This document shows positions 1-9,474 of a stretch of DNA of 54,251 nucleotides, one piece after another. Below the pieces are notes generated by a model. The model was not told the DNA's origin and made no database searches. It worked only from the letters and a program-made list of their open reading frames with translations. The first letter of the stretch is position 1, and each line of letters starts with the position of its first letter. The translations under genes were made by a program, and so were the position numbers. Origin of the DNA: Gilvibacter sp. (GTDB taxonomy: Bacteria; Bacteroidota; Bacteroidia; Flavobacteriales; Flavobacteriaceae); contig NZ_JABSPU010000015.1 in the NCBI RefSeq assembly GCF_013214815.1, positions 1 through 54,251 on the forward strand. The letters run 5' to 3'.

Positions 1-2315
1 TGAATGTTCTCAATACGGTTGTGGACAAAGAATGCCTGACCTCCTCTGGAGATCTCGTATTGCATAGCGTCGCGGATCGCCTCTTCAGAAAAGCGAATCA
101 CCCGAGTTTCAATAGGGTAGCGGTTGGCAGGTGGTGTATTGATCACCGAGAGGTCTCTGGCGGCCATCAAACTGAATTGCAGCGTTCGCGGAATAGGTGT
201 TGCTGTTAGAGTGAGCGTATCCACATTTTCCTTGATGGTCTTGAGCTTGTCTTTTACGGCTACGCCAAACTTCTGCTCTTCATCAATAATCAGCAGTCCC
301 AGGTCTTTGAATTTGATCCCCTTATTGACCAGCTGGTGCGTCCCGATCACAATATCGAGTTTTCCACTTTCCAAATCCTCCAAAACTTGATTGCGCTCTT
401 TGGTGGTTCTAAAGCGATTCAGATAGTCAATATTGACTGGCAAACGCTTCATGCGTTTGGAGAAACTCTTATGGTGTTGAAAGGCCAAAATGGTTGTTGG
501 AACCAGAACCGCTACTTGTTTGCCATTATCCACCGCTTTAAATGCAGCACGAATGGCTACTTCAGTCTTTCCAAAACCAACGTCTCCACAGACCAAACGA
601 TCCATCGGGCGCTCGCTCTCCATGTCGCGCTTTATATCCTCCGTGGCTTTGGATTGATCCGGAGTGTCCTCATAAATGAACGACGATTCCAGCTCGTGCT
701 GTAGGTAAGAATCCGGAGCGTACTGAAAGCCTTTTTGCAAACGACGCTTGGCGTAAAGTTCAATAAGGTTAAAAGCAATTTCTTTGACCTTCTTCTTGGT
801 CTTTTGCTTGAGTTTTTTCCAGGCGTTGGAGCCCAATTTGTAGATCTTCGGAGCGGTGCCGTCTTTGCCGTTGTATTTAGCAATCTTGTGCAAAGAGTGG
901 ATACTCAGATACAAGATGTCTCGTTCACCATAAATAAGCTTAATGGCTTCTTGGAATTTGCCTTCCACCTCTATTTTTTGTAAACCGCCGAACTTCCCGA
1001 TCCCGTGATCTATGTGGGTCACATAATCGCCTACTTCCAGGTTAGTCAATTCCTTTAAGGTGATGGCCTGTTTTTTGGCGTAACCGTTTTTAAGATGGAA
1101 ACGGTGATAGCGTTCAAAAATCTGGTGATCCGTATAACAAGCCGTTTTGGACTCAGCATCTACAAAGCCGGAGTAGAGTGAGAATACGGCAGTTTGGTAT
1201 TGGACATCATCCGCGGCGTCTTCTAAAATATCTTCAAAGCGTTTGGCCTGTTGTACGGTGTCGCAAAAGATGTAATTGGTATATCCTTTCGCGTGTTTTT
1301 GCTGGAGGTCTTTGATCAGAACCGGGAACTGCTTTTTAAAGGGCGGTTGCGGTTGTGTTTTAAATTCGATGGTACCATCGGCAGGAACTTCTGCCACATG
1401 GGTAAACGATTCCAGCAATTCAGAAAATGTGGTACCGTTGATAAATAGCTCTGCCGGTTTGAGTTGTTTTATCGTCTGATCGAGTTCGGTAAAGGCCGTC
1501 TCCGCTTTCTCAAAGAAATCATCCAGTTTTTCTTCTATCAAGCGTTGGTTGGCGGTGAATACCACGGTCTTTCTGGCAATGTATTCCAAAAAGGAAGCGC
1601 GTTTTTCTTCCAACATTTTGTTGGCCACATTAGGGATGATTCCGATGCGTTTTATTTGTTCGGTGGAGAGCTGGGTTTCTACATCAAAGCAACGAATACT
1701 GTCCACTTCATTGCCAAAGAACTCCAAGCGATATGGCTCGTCATGAGAAAAGGAGAATACATCTAAGATCCCTCCGCGTACAGAAAACTCTCCGGGTTCA
1801 GTGACAAAATCAACGCGTTTAAACTGATAGGAGAATAGCACTTCGTTCACAAAGTCCAGTGAAAGTTCATCTCCCACTTTAACGCTCAAAGTGTTGCGCT
1901 CCAGTTCTTTTCTGGTCACTACCTTCTCAAAAAGTGCTTCAGGATAGGTGACTATCAGGGCTGGTTTTTTGCGGGAGTTGATCCGATTCAATACTTCGGA
2001 TCTAAGCAGTACGTTTGCGTTATTGGTTTCCTCAATTTGATACGGACGGCGGTAGCTCCCAGGGAAGAACAGCACTTCCTGATCGCCTACTAATTGCTCC
2101 AAGTCGTTGAGGTGATAAGCAGCTTCTTCCTTATCATTAAAGACGCAAAGGAAAGGTCTTTCGGATTCTTTAAAAAGCTGAGCAACTACAATAGAAAAGG
2201 CAGAACCGTGTAGGCCCGAAAGTGTTGTTCTCGCTTGATTTTTGGATATAACTTCCCCTAGTTTTCTTAGTGAAGAAGACTCTTTGAACACCGATTGTAC
2301 CAGCGTTTTGCTCAT
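1..2315 (-). CDS. mfd: Transcription-repair coupling factor Mfd (3' end outside window)
   Basis: Reading the minus strand from an ATG at 2315 gives about 771 codons with no stop, so the C-terminal third lies beyond base 1. The order is that of Mfd: an N-terminal UvrB-like module, the RNA-polymerase-interacting region with VGDYVTHIDHGIGKFGG, and then the first half of the RecG-like translocase with Walker A GDVGFGKTEVA and the DEEQ box LLIIDEEQKFGV. The final visible residues fall between helicase motifs III and IV. Mfd removes stalled RNA polymerase and recruits UvrA. A TATCTTTG promoter box lies only seven bases from the start codon. The identification is secure; only the end is missing. Confidence 0.96.
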   Translation of the reverse strand, partial: MSKTLVQSVFKESSSLRKLGEVISKNQARTTLSGLHGSAFSIVVAQLFKESERPFLCVFNDKEEAAYHLNDLEQLVGDQEVLFFPGSYRRPYQIEETNNANVLLRSEVLNRINSRKKPALIVTYPEALFEKVVTRKELERNTLSVKVGDELSLDFVNEVLFSYQFKRVDFVTEPGEFSVRGGILDVFSFSHDEPYRLEFFGNEVDSIRCFDVETQLSTEQIKRIGIIPNVANKMLEEKRASFLEYIARKTVVFTANQRLIEEKLDDFFEKAETAFTELDQTIKQLKPAELFINGTTFSELLESFTHVAEVPADGTIEFKTQPQPPFKKQFPVLIKDLQQKHAKGYTNYIFCDTVQQAKRFEDILEDAADDVQYQTAVFSLYSGFVDAESKTACYTDHQIFERYHRFHLKNGYAKKQAITLKELTNLEVGDYVTHIDHGIGKFGGLQKIEVEGKFQEAIKLIYGERDILYLSIHSLHKIAKYNGKDGTAPKIYKLGSNAWKKLKQKTKKKVKEIAFNLIELYAKRRLQKGFQYAPDSYLQHELESSFIYEDTPDQSKATEDIKRDMESERPMDRLVCGDVGFGKTEVAIRAAFKAVDNGKQVAVLVPTTILAFQHHKSFSKRMKRLPVNIDYLNRFRTTKERNQVLEDLESGKLDIVIGTHQLVNKGIKFKDLGLLIIDEEQKFGVAVKDKLKTIKENVDTLTLTATPIPRTLQFSLMAARDLSVINTPPANRYPIETRVIRFSEEAIRDAMQYEISRGGQAFFVHNRIENI

Positions 2316-2322
2316 GGGATGG

Positions 2323-2330
2323 CAAAGATA
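2323..2330 (-). promoter_or_regulatory. Promoter -7 box of mfd
   Basis: On the minus strand the bases read TATCTTTG, a perfect match to the Bacteroidota TAnnTTTG box. A TTG lies 24 bases further upstream, slightly beyond the usual 19 to 23. The box ends seven bases before the ATG, so transcription would start at or almost at the start codon. Confidence 0.5.
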
Positions 2331-2379
2331 CTGCCTTCCTTTGGGAATTTAAAACAACTTTTAAAGCAAAAAGTGAATT

Positions 2380-3180
2380 TTAACGCTTGCCGTAGTATTC
2401 CAGCAGTTTGAACAGCGGATTGGTCTTCCAGTTCTTAAGGGCGTGTAAAGTGCTGCTTCCGATTAAAACACCCATAACTAGCATGGCTGTATTGGCAATA
2501 AGTTCCTGGGTATGCCAATTGGCCACAGCAATGGCGCCCAAAGCCCAAGCGCCAACTAAGGCAAATTCTCGCATATTGCGCTTCCAGGTAACGGCCAAGT
2601 TGACCGCTCCCGCAACAAGTATCACAACAATGGTCCAAGTGACTTCAGATACGCCCAAACCATCCCAATTGGTTTTGTGTAAATAAGCAGAGATATTGGC
2701 AATACTCGCCACGGTGATCCATCCGCTGTAGATCACAAAAGGCCACCATACAAAGGCAATGGTCGGGATAGCAGCGTCATAAAGTTCCATCCCATTTTTA
2801 ACCACAATGACCAGTAAGGCAATCAATATCACAAACATGCAAATCACTGACCATCCAGTCCATTCGTAGAGCCAACAAAAGATCCACGCCATATTGGCTC
2901 CACAGGAGAGTAAAAACCAACCGGCCGTCTTTTCCAGAAAAGAATCGTCACGCACTTTGCCAAAGGCAGCAACCAATCCGTAGATCGCAAAGCCAATGAG
3001 CAGCAAATAGATCAGTCCCCAAATAGCAAAAGCATAACCTGAAGGGGTGAAAAGGGTGTTCAAATCGTCAGAAACACCACCAATGGTTTTCCCAGCTATA
3101 GCTCCAGTATTGGACAGGTAATTGACATAAATAGTTGCAACTAAAGCAACCGCATTGAGGAGTGCGTAAATTTTTTTCAT
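2380..3180 (-). CDS. TspO/MBR-like tryptophan-rich membrane protein
   Basis: The 266-residue protein from the ATG at 3180 is almost wholly hydrophobic, with about seven or eight membrane segments and many tryptophans. GYAFAIWGLIYLLL near residues 47-60 is typical of the proteins annotated as tryptophan-rich sensory protein in Flavobacteriaceae. The open frame continues upstream to 3300, but that part overlaps the phosphoesterase gene and lacks membrane character, so the later start is preferred. Ligand and role cannot be read from the sequence; family members bind tetrapyrroles or related ligands. It follows the DNA repair cluster but probably has no part in it. Confidence 0.72.
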   Translation of the reverse strand: MKKIYALLNAVALVATIYVNYLSNTGAIAGKTIGGVSDDLNTLFTPSGYAFAIWGLIYLLLIGFAIYGLVAAFGKVRDDSFLEKTAGWFLLSCGANMAWIFCWLYEWTGWSVICMFVILIALLVIVVKNGMELYDAAIPTIAFVWWPFVIYSGWITVASIANISAYLHKTNWDGLGVSEVTWTIVVILVAGAVNLAVTWKRNMREFALVGAWALGAIAVANWHTQELIANTAMLVMGVLIGSSTLHALKNWKTNPLFKLLEYYGKR

Positions 3181-3199
3181 CTGTTTAAAGATACGCAAA

Positions 3200-3847
3200 T
3201 TAGGGCGTCTCGTGAAGGGCCAGAAGTTCGCCTTCGGCAATGGCGTAAATGCGGTCATCGCTGCCCGGACGCAATACATGTTTGCCCGTAAAACTGCCAA
3301 AAGCGGGCAAGATCATTTGTTTGCCGCTGATAAAAAAGCAAGGTAAGCTTATGGATTGTCTTCCTACACCACGCAAGCGAACGCCAGGATGAATATGTCC
3401 GCTTATAGTGAACTGTTCTGGCTTATCTTCCGGTATGTGGGTGAGTTGAAGATCACCAAGTGCACCAACCTCACATGTAGTTATTCCCAAGGCATCATAA
3501 CGGCTCAAAGGAATGATATCATGATTCCCTAAGACCAAGGTGGTTTCCGGCTTTCGCTCTTGGGTCCATCGGGCAAAATAATCCCACTCTTTGTTGGTGT
3601 GGCTGTGGAATAGATCGCCTAAAAAATAGATGCGATCGGTTTTAAAATCTTCCATAGCGATGTCCAACTTATCAAAGTTGGATTGAATAGCTGCCGTTGG
3701 AACTGCAGCCCCGTGTTTTCTAAAATGACTCACCTTACCCAGATGCACATCGGCGATAAGCAGGCAATCGTATGCCGGGACATACAAAGCACCACTGGGG
3801 TGTCCCACACATTCCAATCCGCCGAAATTGAACGCTAAAGTCTTCAT
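3200..3847 (-). CDS. pdeM: Ligase-associated metallophosphoesterase (MPE/PdeM), DNA endonuclease
   Basis: This 215-residue protein has the calcineurin-like metal-binding motifs in order: LIADVHLGK (D33, H35), GDLFHSH (D78), GNHDI (N108, H109) and GHIHPG. The family is a manganese-dependent single-strand DNA endonuclease encoded in clusters with a Lhr-Core helicase, an ATP-dependent ligase and an MBL-fold exonuclease, exactly as found here. The open frame extends to 3892, but starting at the ATG at 3847 avoids overlap with the helicase gene and places the beta-strand before motif I normally. The gap to the helicase stop is four bases, which indicates one operon. It is probably the last repair gene of the unit. 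Confidence 0.9.
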   Translation of the reverse strand: MKTLAFNFGGLECVGHPSGALYVPAYDCLLIADVHLGKVSHFRKHGAAVPTAAIQSNFDKLDIAMEDFKTDRIYFLGDLFHSHTNKEWDYFARWTQERKPETTLVLGNHDIIPLSRYDALGITTCEVGALGDLQLTHIPEDKPEQFTISGHIHPGVRLRGVGRQSISLPCFFISGKQMILPAFGSFTGKHVLRPGSDDRIYAIAEGELLALHETP

Positions 3848-3851
3848 GGAA

Positions 3852-6311
3852 TTAGTCTTCATATTGCACGCGCATGCGTTTGATTCTATCACTGAGTTTT
3901 TCCGAGCTCATTTTTTCGCGCAACCTATCGGTAATGATCGGGAAGCTGAATGGCGTTGGCTTTTCACAAGGGCGCCATTCCATATCCTGATTGCAAATAC
4001 GCTCTAAAGCAATACGCAAACGGCCTTCTTCTAACTCGTGCTCAAAGGTCTCTCGGTAGGCTTGCTGCAAAAGTAAATTATCGGGCTCAAAATCCTTAAA
4101 GACCTTAAACAGCAAACGCGAATTGCTTTGCAAGTGTTTGGTCTTGACCGTCTTGTTGGGATAGCCTTGAAACACCAAGCCACTGATCACAGCGATGTCT
4201 CTAAACTTTCGGCTTGCCATCTCTGTGGCGTTGATACTTTTTTCCAAGTCTTGCAGTAAATACTCCGGAGTGAATAAGTCGTTGTCAAAGATGAGTTGTA
4301 CATCCCAGAATTGATCTGAGAGCAATTCAAAACCGTAGTCGTTATAAGCCAAAGAGAAACTGATAGGGATCAGCAAACTGATCCTGTAGGCCAAAATATG
4401 ACTTAAGGCTTCGTGCACAAATCGACCTTCAAAAGGGTAGAAGACCACGTGGAAACCTTCTCGGGTTTCAAAGGATTCTATCAAGAATTCATAAGAAGCC
4501 GGCACTATAGATTCCTGCAATTGCCGTTCAAAAATATGACTCAGGGCGCGCAATTCTCGTGTGTGTGATTTATAAGCGCTACTACTTTGTAGTTCTTCTC
4601 TGAGCAGCTGACTCATTTGGGAGGAAAGCGGCAAACGTCCGCCCATAAAACTCACTACATTGCTGCTGCGTTTTTTAGATTTTCTAACCTGAGCGGTCAT
4701 GTTTCTCAGGCGGACCAATTCCAGCGTTCGCCCAGCAAAGACAAAGGTGTCTCCAGGTTTCATCTTGCCCAAGAACCATTCTTCTACTGTCCCGATAAAA
4801 CCACCGCTCACGTATTTGACCAACAGCATGGCATCACTTACAATGGTGCCAATTGACAAACGATGCATCATGGCGATCCTACGATCAGTAACCTTGAAAA
4901 GTCCGTCTTCTTGAATCAGAACTTTTCGGTATTCGTTATAAGCTTCTAAACTTTGACTGCCTTTAGTGATAAAATTCAAACACCATTGCCATTGCTCTTC
5001 GGTCAGACCTTGAAAACAAAAGGTGCGTTGTACTTCTGGGAATATCTCCTCAGGTTTAAAACCGTCACTTACAGCCAAAGTGACCAAGTATTGGATCAGC
5101 ACATCAAAGCAGAGTAAAAAGGGCGTGCGATCTTCCATTACGGATTCTGTCACGGCGCGTTTTAAGGCCGAGGCTTCAACCAATTCCAAAGCGTGGGTGG
5201 GTAAAAAGTAGATCAAACTCGGTTCGCCAGGGCGGTGGTTGGAGCGCCCGGCGCGTTGTAAAAATTTAGCAACGCCTTTTGGACCGCCAATTTGAATGAT
5301 CGTCTCCACGGGAGCAAAATCCACGCCCAGGTCTAAACTTGAAGTAGCCACCACAGCTTTGAGCGATTCATTGCGAATAGCTTGTTCTACCCAAAGCCGT
5401 GTTTCTTTATTGATACTCCCGTGATGCATGGCGAGGGCACCTGCCAGTTCCGGGTGCTTTTCTAATATTTTCTGAAACCAGATCTCGCATTGTCCGCGGG
5501 TGTTGGTAAAGATGATGGTAGTCTTGCTGGCTTCAATGATGGGAATGATCTCTTCTAATAAATGTAAACCCAAATGACCACGCCAAGGGAAGGTTTCCAT
5601 CTTCTTTGGGATGATGGATTTGACTTTGACTTTGGGTTTGCGTTTCGCCCTGATCAGGACTCTGGGTTTTTCCTGCTCGGTAGAATCGCCCATCAAAACA
5701 TCCATGGCTTGATCTAAATTACCAATTGTGGCAGAGATCCCCCAAATACGCAGTTTTGGGCAAATGGTCTTTAAGCGAGATAAGGCGAGTTCCATTTGTA
5801 CCCCGCGCTTAGAGCCAAGGAGTTCGTGCCATTCGTCAACCACAACGGCTTCTAAGGTTTTAAAGAGTTTGGGATAGTCCTTGCTGGCCAAAAGCAGCAT
5901 GAGACTCTCGGGAGTAGTGATAAGCAGATCCGGCATAGAACGCTTTTGTTTGGCACGTTCTGCTTGGGTGGTGTCTCCCGTTCTTATTCCTACGGTTAAG
6001 CCGGTTTCCAATTCATCGGCCATACGTTGGGCCGCTTGTTGATTCTCAACGGATAGGGCTCGCAGCGGCGTGATCCAAAGGGCTTTGATCCCTTTTTTGT
6101 GTTTGGTTTTATACTCCGGATTGGATTTGATATAAGACAAGACGATTGGAGTCCAGAGCGCATAGGTCTTCCCACTGCCCGTAGGCGCGTTGAGCAGGCC
6201 GTGCTTGCCCTGCAGGTAGGCGTTCCAAGTTTGCTTTTGAAACGGGAACGGATTCCATCCGCGGCCTTCAAACCAGCCCTGGGCGATATTTAAAAGTTCT
6301 TCGCGCTTCAT
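3852..6311 (-). CDS. Ligase-associated DEXH helicase (Lhr-Core)
   Basis: The 819-residue protein is a superfamily 2 helicase with Walker A NAPTGSGKT at residues 41-49, DEWH at 159-162, the motif III-like SATIGN and motif VI QRAGRSNHRPGE. Its length of about 820 residues matches the Lhr-Core type (two RecA domains, winged helix and a beta-barrel WH domain) and not full-length Lhr of about 1500. Family members are ATP-dependent 3'-to-5' translocases that unwind RNA:DNA hybrids. The ATG at 6311 overlaps the ligase stop by one base, so translation is probably coupled. All key motifs are intact. Confidence 0.93.
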   Translation of the reverse strand: MKREELLNIAQGWFEGRGWNPFPFQKQTWNAYLQGKHGLLNAPTGSGKTYALWTPIVLSYIKSNPEYKTKHKKGIKALWITPLRALSVENQQAAQRMADELETGLTVGIRTGDTTQAERAKQKRSMPDLLITTPESLMLLLASKDYPKLFKTLEAVVVDEWHELLGSKRGVQMELALSRLKTICPKLRIWGISATIGNLDQAMDVLMGDSTEQEKPRVLIRAKRKPKVKVKSIIPKKMETFPWRGHLGLHLLEEIIPIIEASKTTIIFTNTRGQCEIWFQKILEKHPELAGALAMHHGSINKETRLWVEQAIRNESLKAVVATSSLDLGVDFAPVETIIQIGGPKGVAKFLQRAGRSNHRPGEPSLIYFLPTHALELVEASALKRAVTESVMEDRTPFLLCFDVLIQYLVTLAVSDGFKPEEIFPEVQRTFCFQGLTEEQWQWCLNFITKGSQSLEAYNEYRKVLIQEDGLFKVTDRRIAMMHRLSIGTIVSDAMLLVKYVSGGFIGTVEEWFLGKMKPGDTFVFAGRTLELVRLRNMTAQVRKSKKRSSNVVSFMGGRLPLSSQMSQLLREELQSSSAYKSHTRELRALSHIFERQLQESIVPASYEFLIESFETREGFHVVFYPFEGRFVHEALSHILAYRISLLIPISFSLAYNDYGFELLSDQFWDVQLIFDNDLFTPEYLLQDLEKSINATEMASRKFRDIAVISGLVFQGYPNKTVKTKHLQSNSRLLFKVFKDFEPDNLLLQQAYRETFEHELEEGRLRIALERICNQDMEWRPCEKPTPFSFPIITDRLREKMSSEKLSDRIKRMRVQYED

Positions 6312-7894
6312 TAAGGGATGAGGGCTTTGAGATCTTCTAAACTGTTTGCCTGATCAGGCTTTTTGTCTTTGCGCCAACGGTGTATTCGCGGGAAGCGTGT
6401 GGCAACGCCACTTTTATGGCGTTTGCTGGCGGCGATGCCTTCAAAAGCGATTTCAAAAACATGCTGAGGAACCACGGAACGCACGGGTCCAAAGCGTTCC
6501 AAAGTATTCTTTTTGATCCAGCTGTCAACCTCTTTGAGTTCGGCATCAGTAAGGCCGCTATAGGCCTTGGCAAAAGTGACCAGAGCCCCTTCATGCCAAA
6601 GTGCAAAGGTGTAATCTGTAAAGAGGTTGGCCCTACGTCCGTGTCCGCGCATAGCATAGGTAAGTACCGCATCTATGGTAAACGGATCCACTTTCCATTT
6701 GTACCATTCACCGCGTTTTCTGCCCACACCATAATGCGAATCCTTGCGTTTAATCATGAGGCCTTCACTGCGTTTTTCTCTAGAGCGCTCTCGCTCTGCA
6801 GTGGCCTCTTTCCAATTTTTGAAATGCATGGTACTGCTGAGGTAAAGTGGTGTTCCCCTTCCAATCTTTTTAACCAGTTTATCCAAAAGTTCCCGGCGCT
6901 GTATAAAAGGAGTACTTCTTAAGTCTTGCCCCTGCCATTCCAGTAAGTCATAGGCAATCAGAATCACTGGGTGGGTCTCCAAGAGTTTTTTGCTGATGTT
7001 TTTGCGCCCGATGCGCGTTTGCAACAAGTTAAAATCGCCAATTTGTCCGTCGGGAAAACAGACAATCTCGCCATCCAAAACGGTCCCTTCTGGAATGAGA
7101 TCAAGGAGTTTGTCAAATTCTGGATACTTGTCGGTAACTAATTCTTCGCCTCGACTCCAAACAAAATGAGTGCCTGCTCTAAAGATCAGTTGGGCACGAA
7201 TCCCATCCCATTTATGTTCAAAACTGTATTGGGAAATGTCTCCCAGCTGCTCAACTTCACCTTCTACAGCATGAGCCAAAAAGAAGGGATAAGGCCTGGA
7301 AACCGCAGCAGCTTCGGATGGAGCTATGATCAGTTCTTCAAAACTGATCGTCTTTGGGTCCCAATTTCCCATGAGTTTAAAGGCGAGCTCATCCGTATCA
7401 ATACCTGTAGCCTGTCCAAGGGCCCGCGTCATCAGTTTTTGACTTACACCGATTCTAAATCCTCCAGTAATGATTTTGTTGTAGACAAAACGCTCATAAT
7501 AGTTGAATTGATCCCAGCGCTCCAAAATTGTGGACTTTCTTACATCTTCGGTTTGAGAACCTAGAGCAGCAATTTCATTGACCACTTCAGTTAGTGACAT
7601 TTCGGTACTGCCTTTAGGGTGTGGTAAAACCAAAGCGATGGTCTCTGCCAGATCACCCACAATGTGATAGCTTTCCTCAAAAATCCAAGCGGGAATGTTG
7701 GCCAGTTCGGTAGCCCAAAGTCTAAGCAGCGTAGTGTTAACAGGGCGCTTGGGTCGGCGGTGAGAGAGTAGGGCTATGGTCCAAACTTTATCGCTGTCCG
7801 CAGCTGTTTTAAAATAATTGGCGAGTGCCTCAACTTTTTGGTTGGTCTTGTTGGTGCTGTCTAAGGCTTTTATGAGTTGAGCAAAGGCTTTCAT
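6311..7894 (-). CDS. ATP-dependent DNA ligase of the Lhr/MPE/Exo repair cluster
   Basis: The 527-residue protein has an N-terminal DNA-binding domain of about 200 residues, then adenylation motif I EHKWDGIRAQ with the nucleophile lysine at residue 228. Motif III LDGEIVCF, motif IV EGLMIKRK and motif V YKWKVDP follow, and then an OB-fold. This is a complete nick-sealing ATP-dependent ligase, distinct from the NAD-dependent LigA that replicates the chromosome. It starts four bases after the exonuclease stop. Its neighbours define the role: end processing (Exo, MPE), remodelling (Lhr-Core) and sealing. Confidence 0.94.
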   Translation of the reverse strand: MKAFAQLIKALDSTNKTNQKVEALANYFKTAADSDKVWTIALLSHRRPKRPVNTTLLRLWATELANIPAWIFEESYHIVGDLAETIALVLPHPKGSTEMSLTEVVNEIAALGSQTEDVRKSTILERWDQFNYYERFVYNKIITGGFRIGVSQKLMTRALGQATGIDTDELAFKLMGNWDPKTISFEELIIAPSEAAAVSRPYPFFLAHAVEGEVEQLGDISQYSFEHKWDGIRAQLIFRAGTHFVWSRGEELVTDKYPEFDKLLDLIPEGTVLDGEIVCFPDGQIGDFNLLQTRIGRKNISKKLLETHPVILIAYDLLEWQGQDLRSTPFIQRRELLDKLVKKIGRGTPLYLSSTMHFKNWKEATAERERSREKRSEGLMIKRKDSHYGVGRKRGEWYKWKVDPFTIDAVLTYAMRGHGRRANLFTDYTFALWHEGALVTFAKAYSGLTDAELKEVDSWIKKNTLERFGPVRSVVPQHVFEIAFEGIAASKRHKSGVATRFPRIHRWRKDKKPDQANSLEDLKALIP

Positions 7895-7898
7895 AGAC

Positions 7899-8906
7899 TT
7901 AGGCAGTTTCTTGAGTTTGGTCTATGGTTTCTGCTTCATAAGCCGTAGCCTCTGTTTTAGCGTCTAAGCCTAATTCTTCACGGAGGTAGCGGGAGAAGAT
8001 CTCTGTATAGCCGTGTGTTGCTATAACTTGCTCGCAGCCCGTTGCTTTTACTGCGGTGAGCAGATCCTGCCAATCTGCGTGATCACTCAATACGAATCCC
8101 TTGTCTAAGGCGCGTCTTCTTCGGGCGCCTCTAAAGGTCATCCATCCACTGGCGGCAGCGGTAGTTTGTGCTCCGATCTTCCTGATCCAAGCGGCATTTT
8201 GCACTCCTGGAGGTGCTACTATCAGGGATCCTTTCAGCTCTGATTTGTCCATACTAGTGTCAAGCAAGGTAAATTCTGGCAGATCAAAATCTTCGGACAT
8301 GGCTTTGTTGAGATCGTAAATGGTTTTGTGCACGTAGATAGGACCGATGTCCGCATTGACATTTTTTAAAATACGTTGGGCCTTTCCTAAACTGTATCCG
8401 AAGAGCAAAGAAGTAACATCGTCGGATCTATTGGTAGCCCACCACGAATCGATCTCATTAAATACCTCTTCTTGTGGCTCCCAAGAAAAGGCGGGTAAAC
8501 CGAAAGTACATTCGGTAATGAAGGTGTTGCATTTGATAGGCTCAAAAGGAATGCATAGACCGTCGTCTTGTAATTTATAATCTCCAGTGAACACCCAAAC
8601 CTCGCCTTTGTACTCCACCCGCACTTGTGCAGAGCCCGGAATATGTCCCGCAGGATGCAAACTGAATTTCACTCCATTGACCAAAAGTGTCTCGTTCCAA
8701 TCCAAACCTTGAACTTGAAGTTTGCCCAAACGGTGTTTGATAATGGGAATATTGGTCTTGTGGGTGATATACTGCCCGTGGCCGTAACGCGCATGGTCTG
8801 AATGCCCATGAGTTACAATGCATTTAGGGACCTTCCGCCAGGCGTCCAGATATACGTCTGCCTGCGGACAGTAAATGCCGTTTTTATTAAAAACCAATAG
8901 GGGCAT
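7899..8906 (-). CDS. Ligase-associated MBL-fold DNA exonuclease
   Basis: This 335-residue protein is a metallo-beta-lactamase/beta-CASP-type nuclease. HGHSDH at residues 33-38 is the zinc motif, and further ligands are in HPAGHIPGS, FTGDYKLQ and LSDHADW. In this family (SNM1/Artemis-like, often misnamed mRNA 3'-end processing factor) the partner genes are the ligase and the Lhr-Core helicase found directly downstream. It is the first gene of the four-gene repair operon. The DUF820-like or CPSF names seen in databases refer to the same fold. No key residue is missing. Confidence 0.92.
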   Translation of the reverse strand: MPLLVFNKNGIYCPQADVYLDAWRKVPKCIVTHGHSDHARYGHGQYITHKTNIPIIKHRLGKLQVQGLDWNETLLVNGVKFSLHPAGHIPGSAQVRVEYKGEVWVFTGDYKLQDDGLCIPFEPIKCNTFITECTFGLPAFSWEPQEEVFNEIDSWWATNRSDDVTSLLFGYSLGKAQRILKNVNADIGPIYVHKTIYDLNKAMSEDFDLPEFTLLDTSMDKSELKGSLIVAPPGVQNAAWIRKIGAQTTAAASGWMTFRGARRRRALDKGFVLSDHADWQDLLTAVKATGCEQVIATHGYTEIFSRYLREELGLDAKTEATAYEAETIDQTQETA

Positions 8907-8987
8907 GGGAGTAATTTTTGCTCCCTATAAAAATACGACAATTCCTGCGGTAGCCTTGCTTGCATTTTTAGCAAAATTGGAGGCCGA

Positions 8988-9023
8988 TTGCCTGTTAGAA
9001 ATGAGAAGATACTGCTATATTTG
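8988..9023 (+). promoter_or_regulatory. Promoter of the TerB-like gene
   Basis: TATATTTG at 9016-9023 matches the Bacteroidota TAnnTTTG box, and TTG at 8988-8990 lies 25 bases upstream, slightly long. The box ends 18 bases before the preferred ATG at 9042. Confidence 0.5.
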
Positions 9024-9041
9024 CAGCAATTAAGTAAAACT

Positions 9042-9464
9042 ATGTCGTTTAAGAATCTTTTTCAGAGTTACGAACACTCAAGAAACCTGAGCCACTTTGC
9101 CGCTTTGGTGAGAATTGCCGCAGTAGATAACGAGCTCAACGAGCAAGAAATGGCCCGTTTGGATCGCTTTGCTAATAAATTGGGAATCCACGAATCTGAG
9201 CAAAAAGCAGTCCTTAAAGATCCAACTTTGTATCCGATCAACCCGCCAAATTCTCATGAGGTGCGTTTACAGCTGCTACACGACATGTTCTCCATCATCT
9301 TTGCAGACAACCAGATCGACGAAGACGAACATCATCTATTGGTGCGTTATGCGGCTGGTCTTGGATTCAATAATGAGCAAGCGGAGAAATACATCAAACG
9401 CTCCATTCAGATTTATACTGGAGGTTTAGACTTCGAAGACTACCAATATTTGGTGGAAAAGTAA
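9042..9464 (+). CDS. TerB-family protein
   Basis: The 140-residue all-alpha protein begins MSFKNLFQSYEHSRNLSHFA and contains two TerB-like acidic repeats, AAVDNELNEQEMARLDRF and FADNQIDEDEHHLLVRY, each resembling a loop rich in D and E. TerB-fold proteins are cytosolic and linked to stress response and phage defence, but a solitary copy like this has no assigned role. I chose the ATG at 9042, not 8988, because the promoter box at 9016-9023 would lie inside the longer frame. It is the only plus-strand gene between two minus-strand operons and is convergent with the histidine kinase gene, ten bases away. Confidence 0.78.
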   Translation: MSFKNLFQSYEHSRNLSHFAALVRIAAVDNELNEQEMARLDRFANKLGIHESEQKAVLKDPTLYPINPPNSHEVRLQLLHDMFSIIFADNQIDEDEHHLLVRYAAGLGFNNEQAEKYIKRSIQIYTGGLDFEDYQYLVEK

Positions 9465-9474
9465 GCCGAGCGGC

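Noticed and set aside
3181-3300. N-terminal extension of the TspO-like gene
   Set aside because: It overlaps the phosphoesterase gene and lacks membrane character, while the ATG at 3180 gives a normal start.
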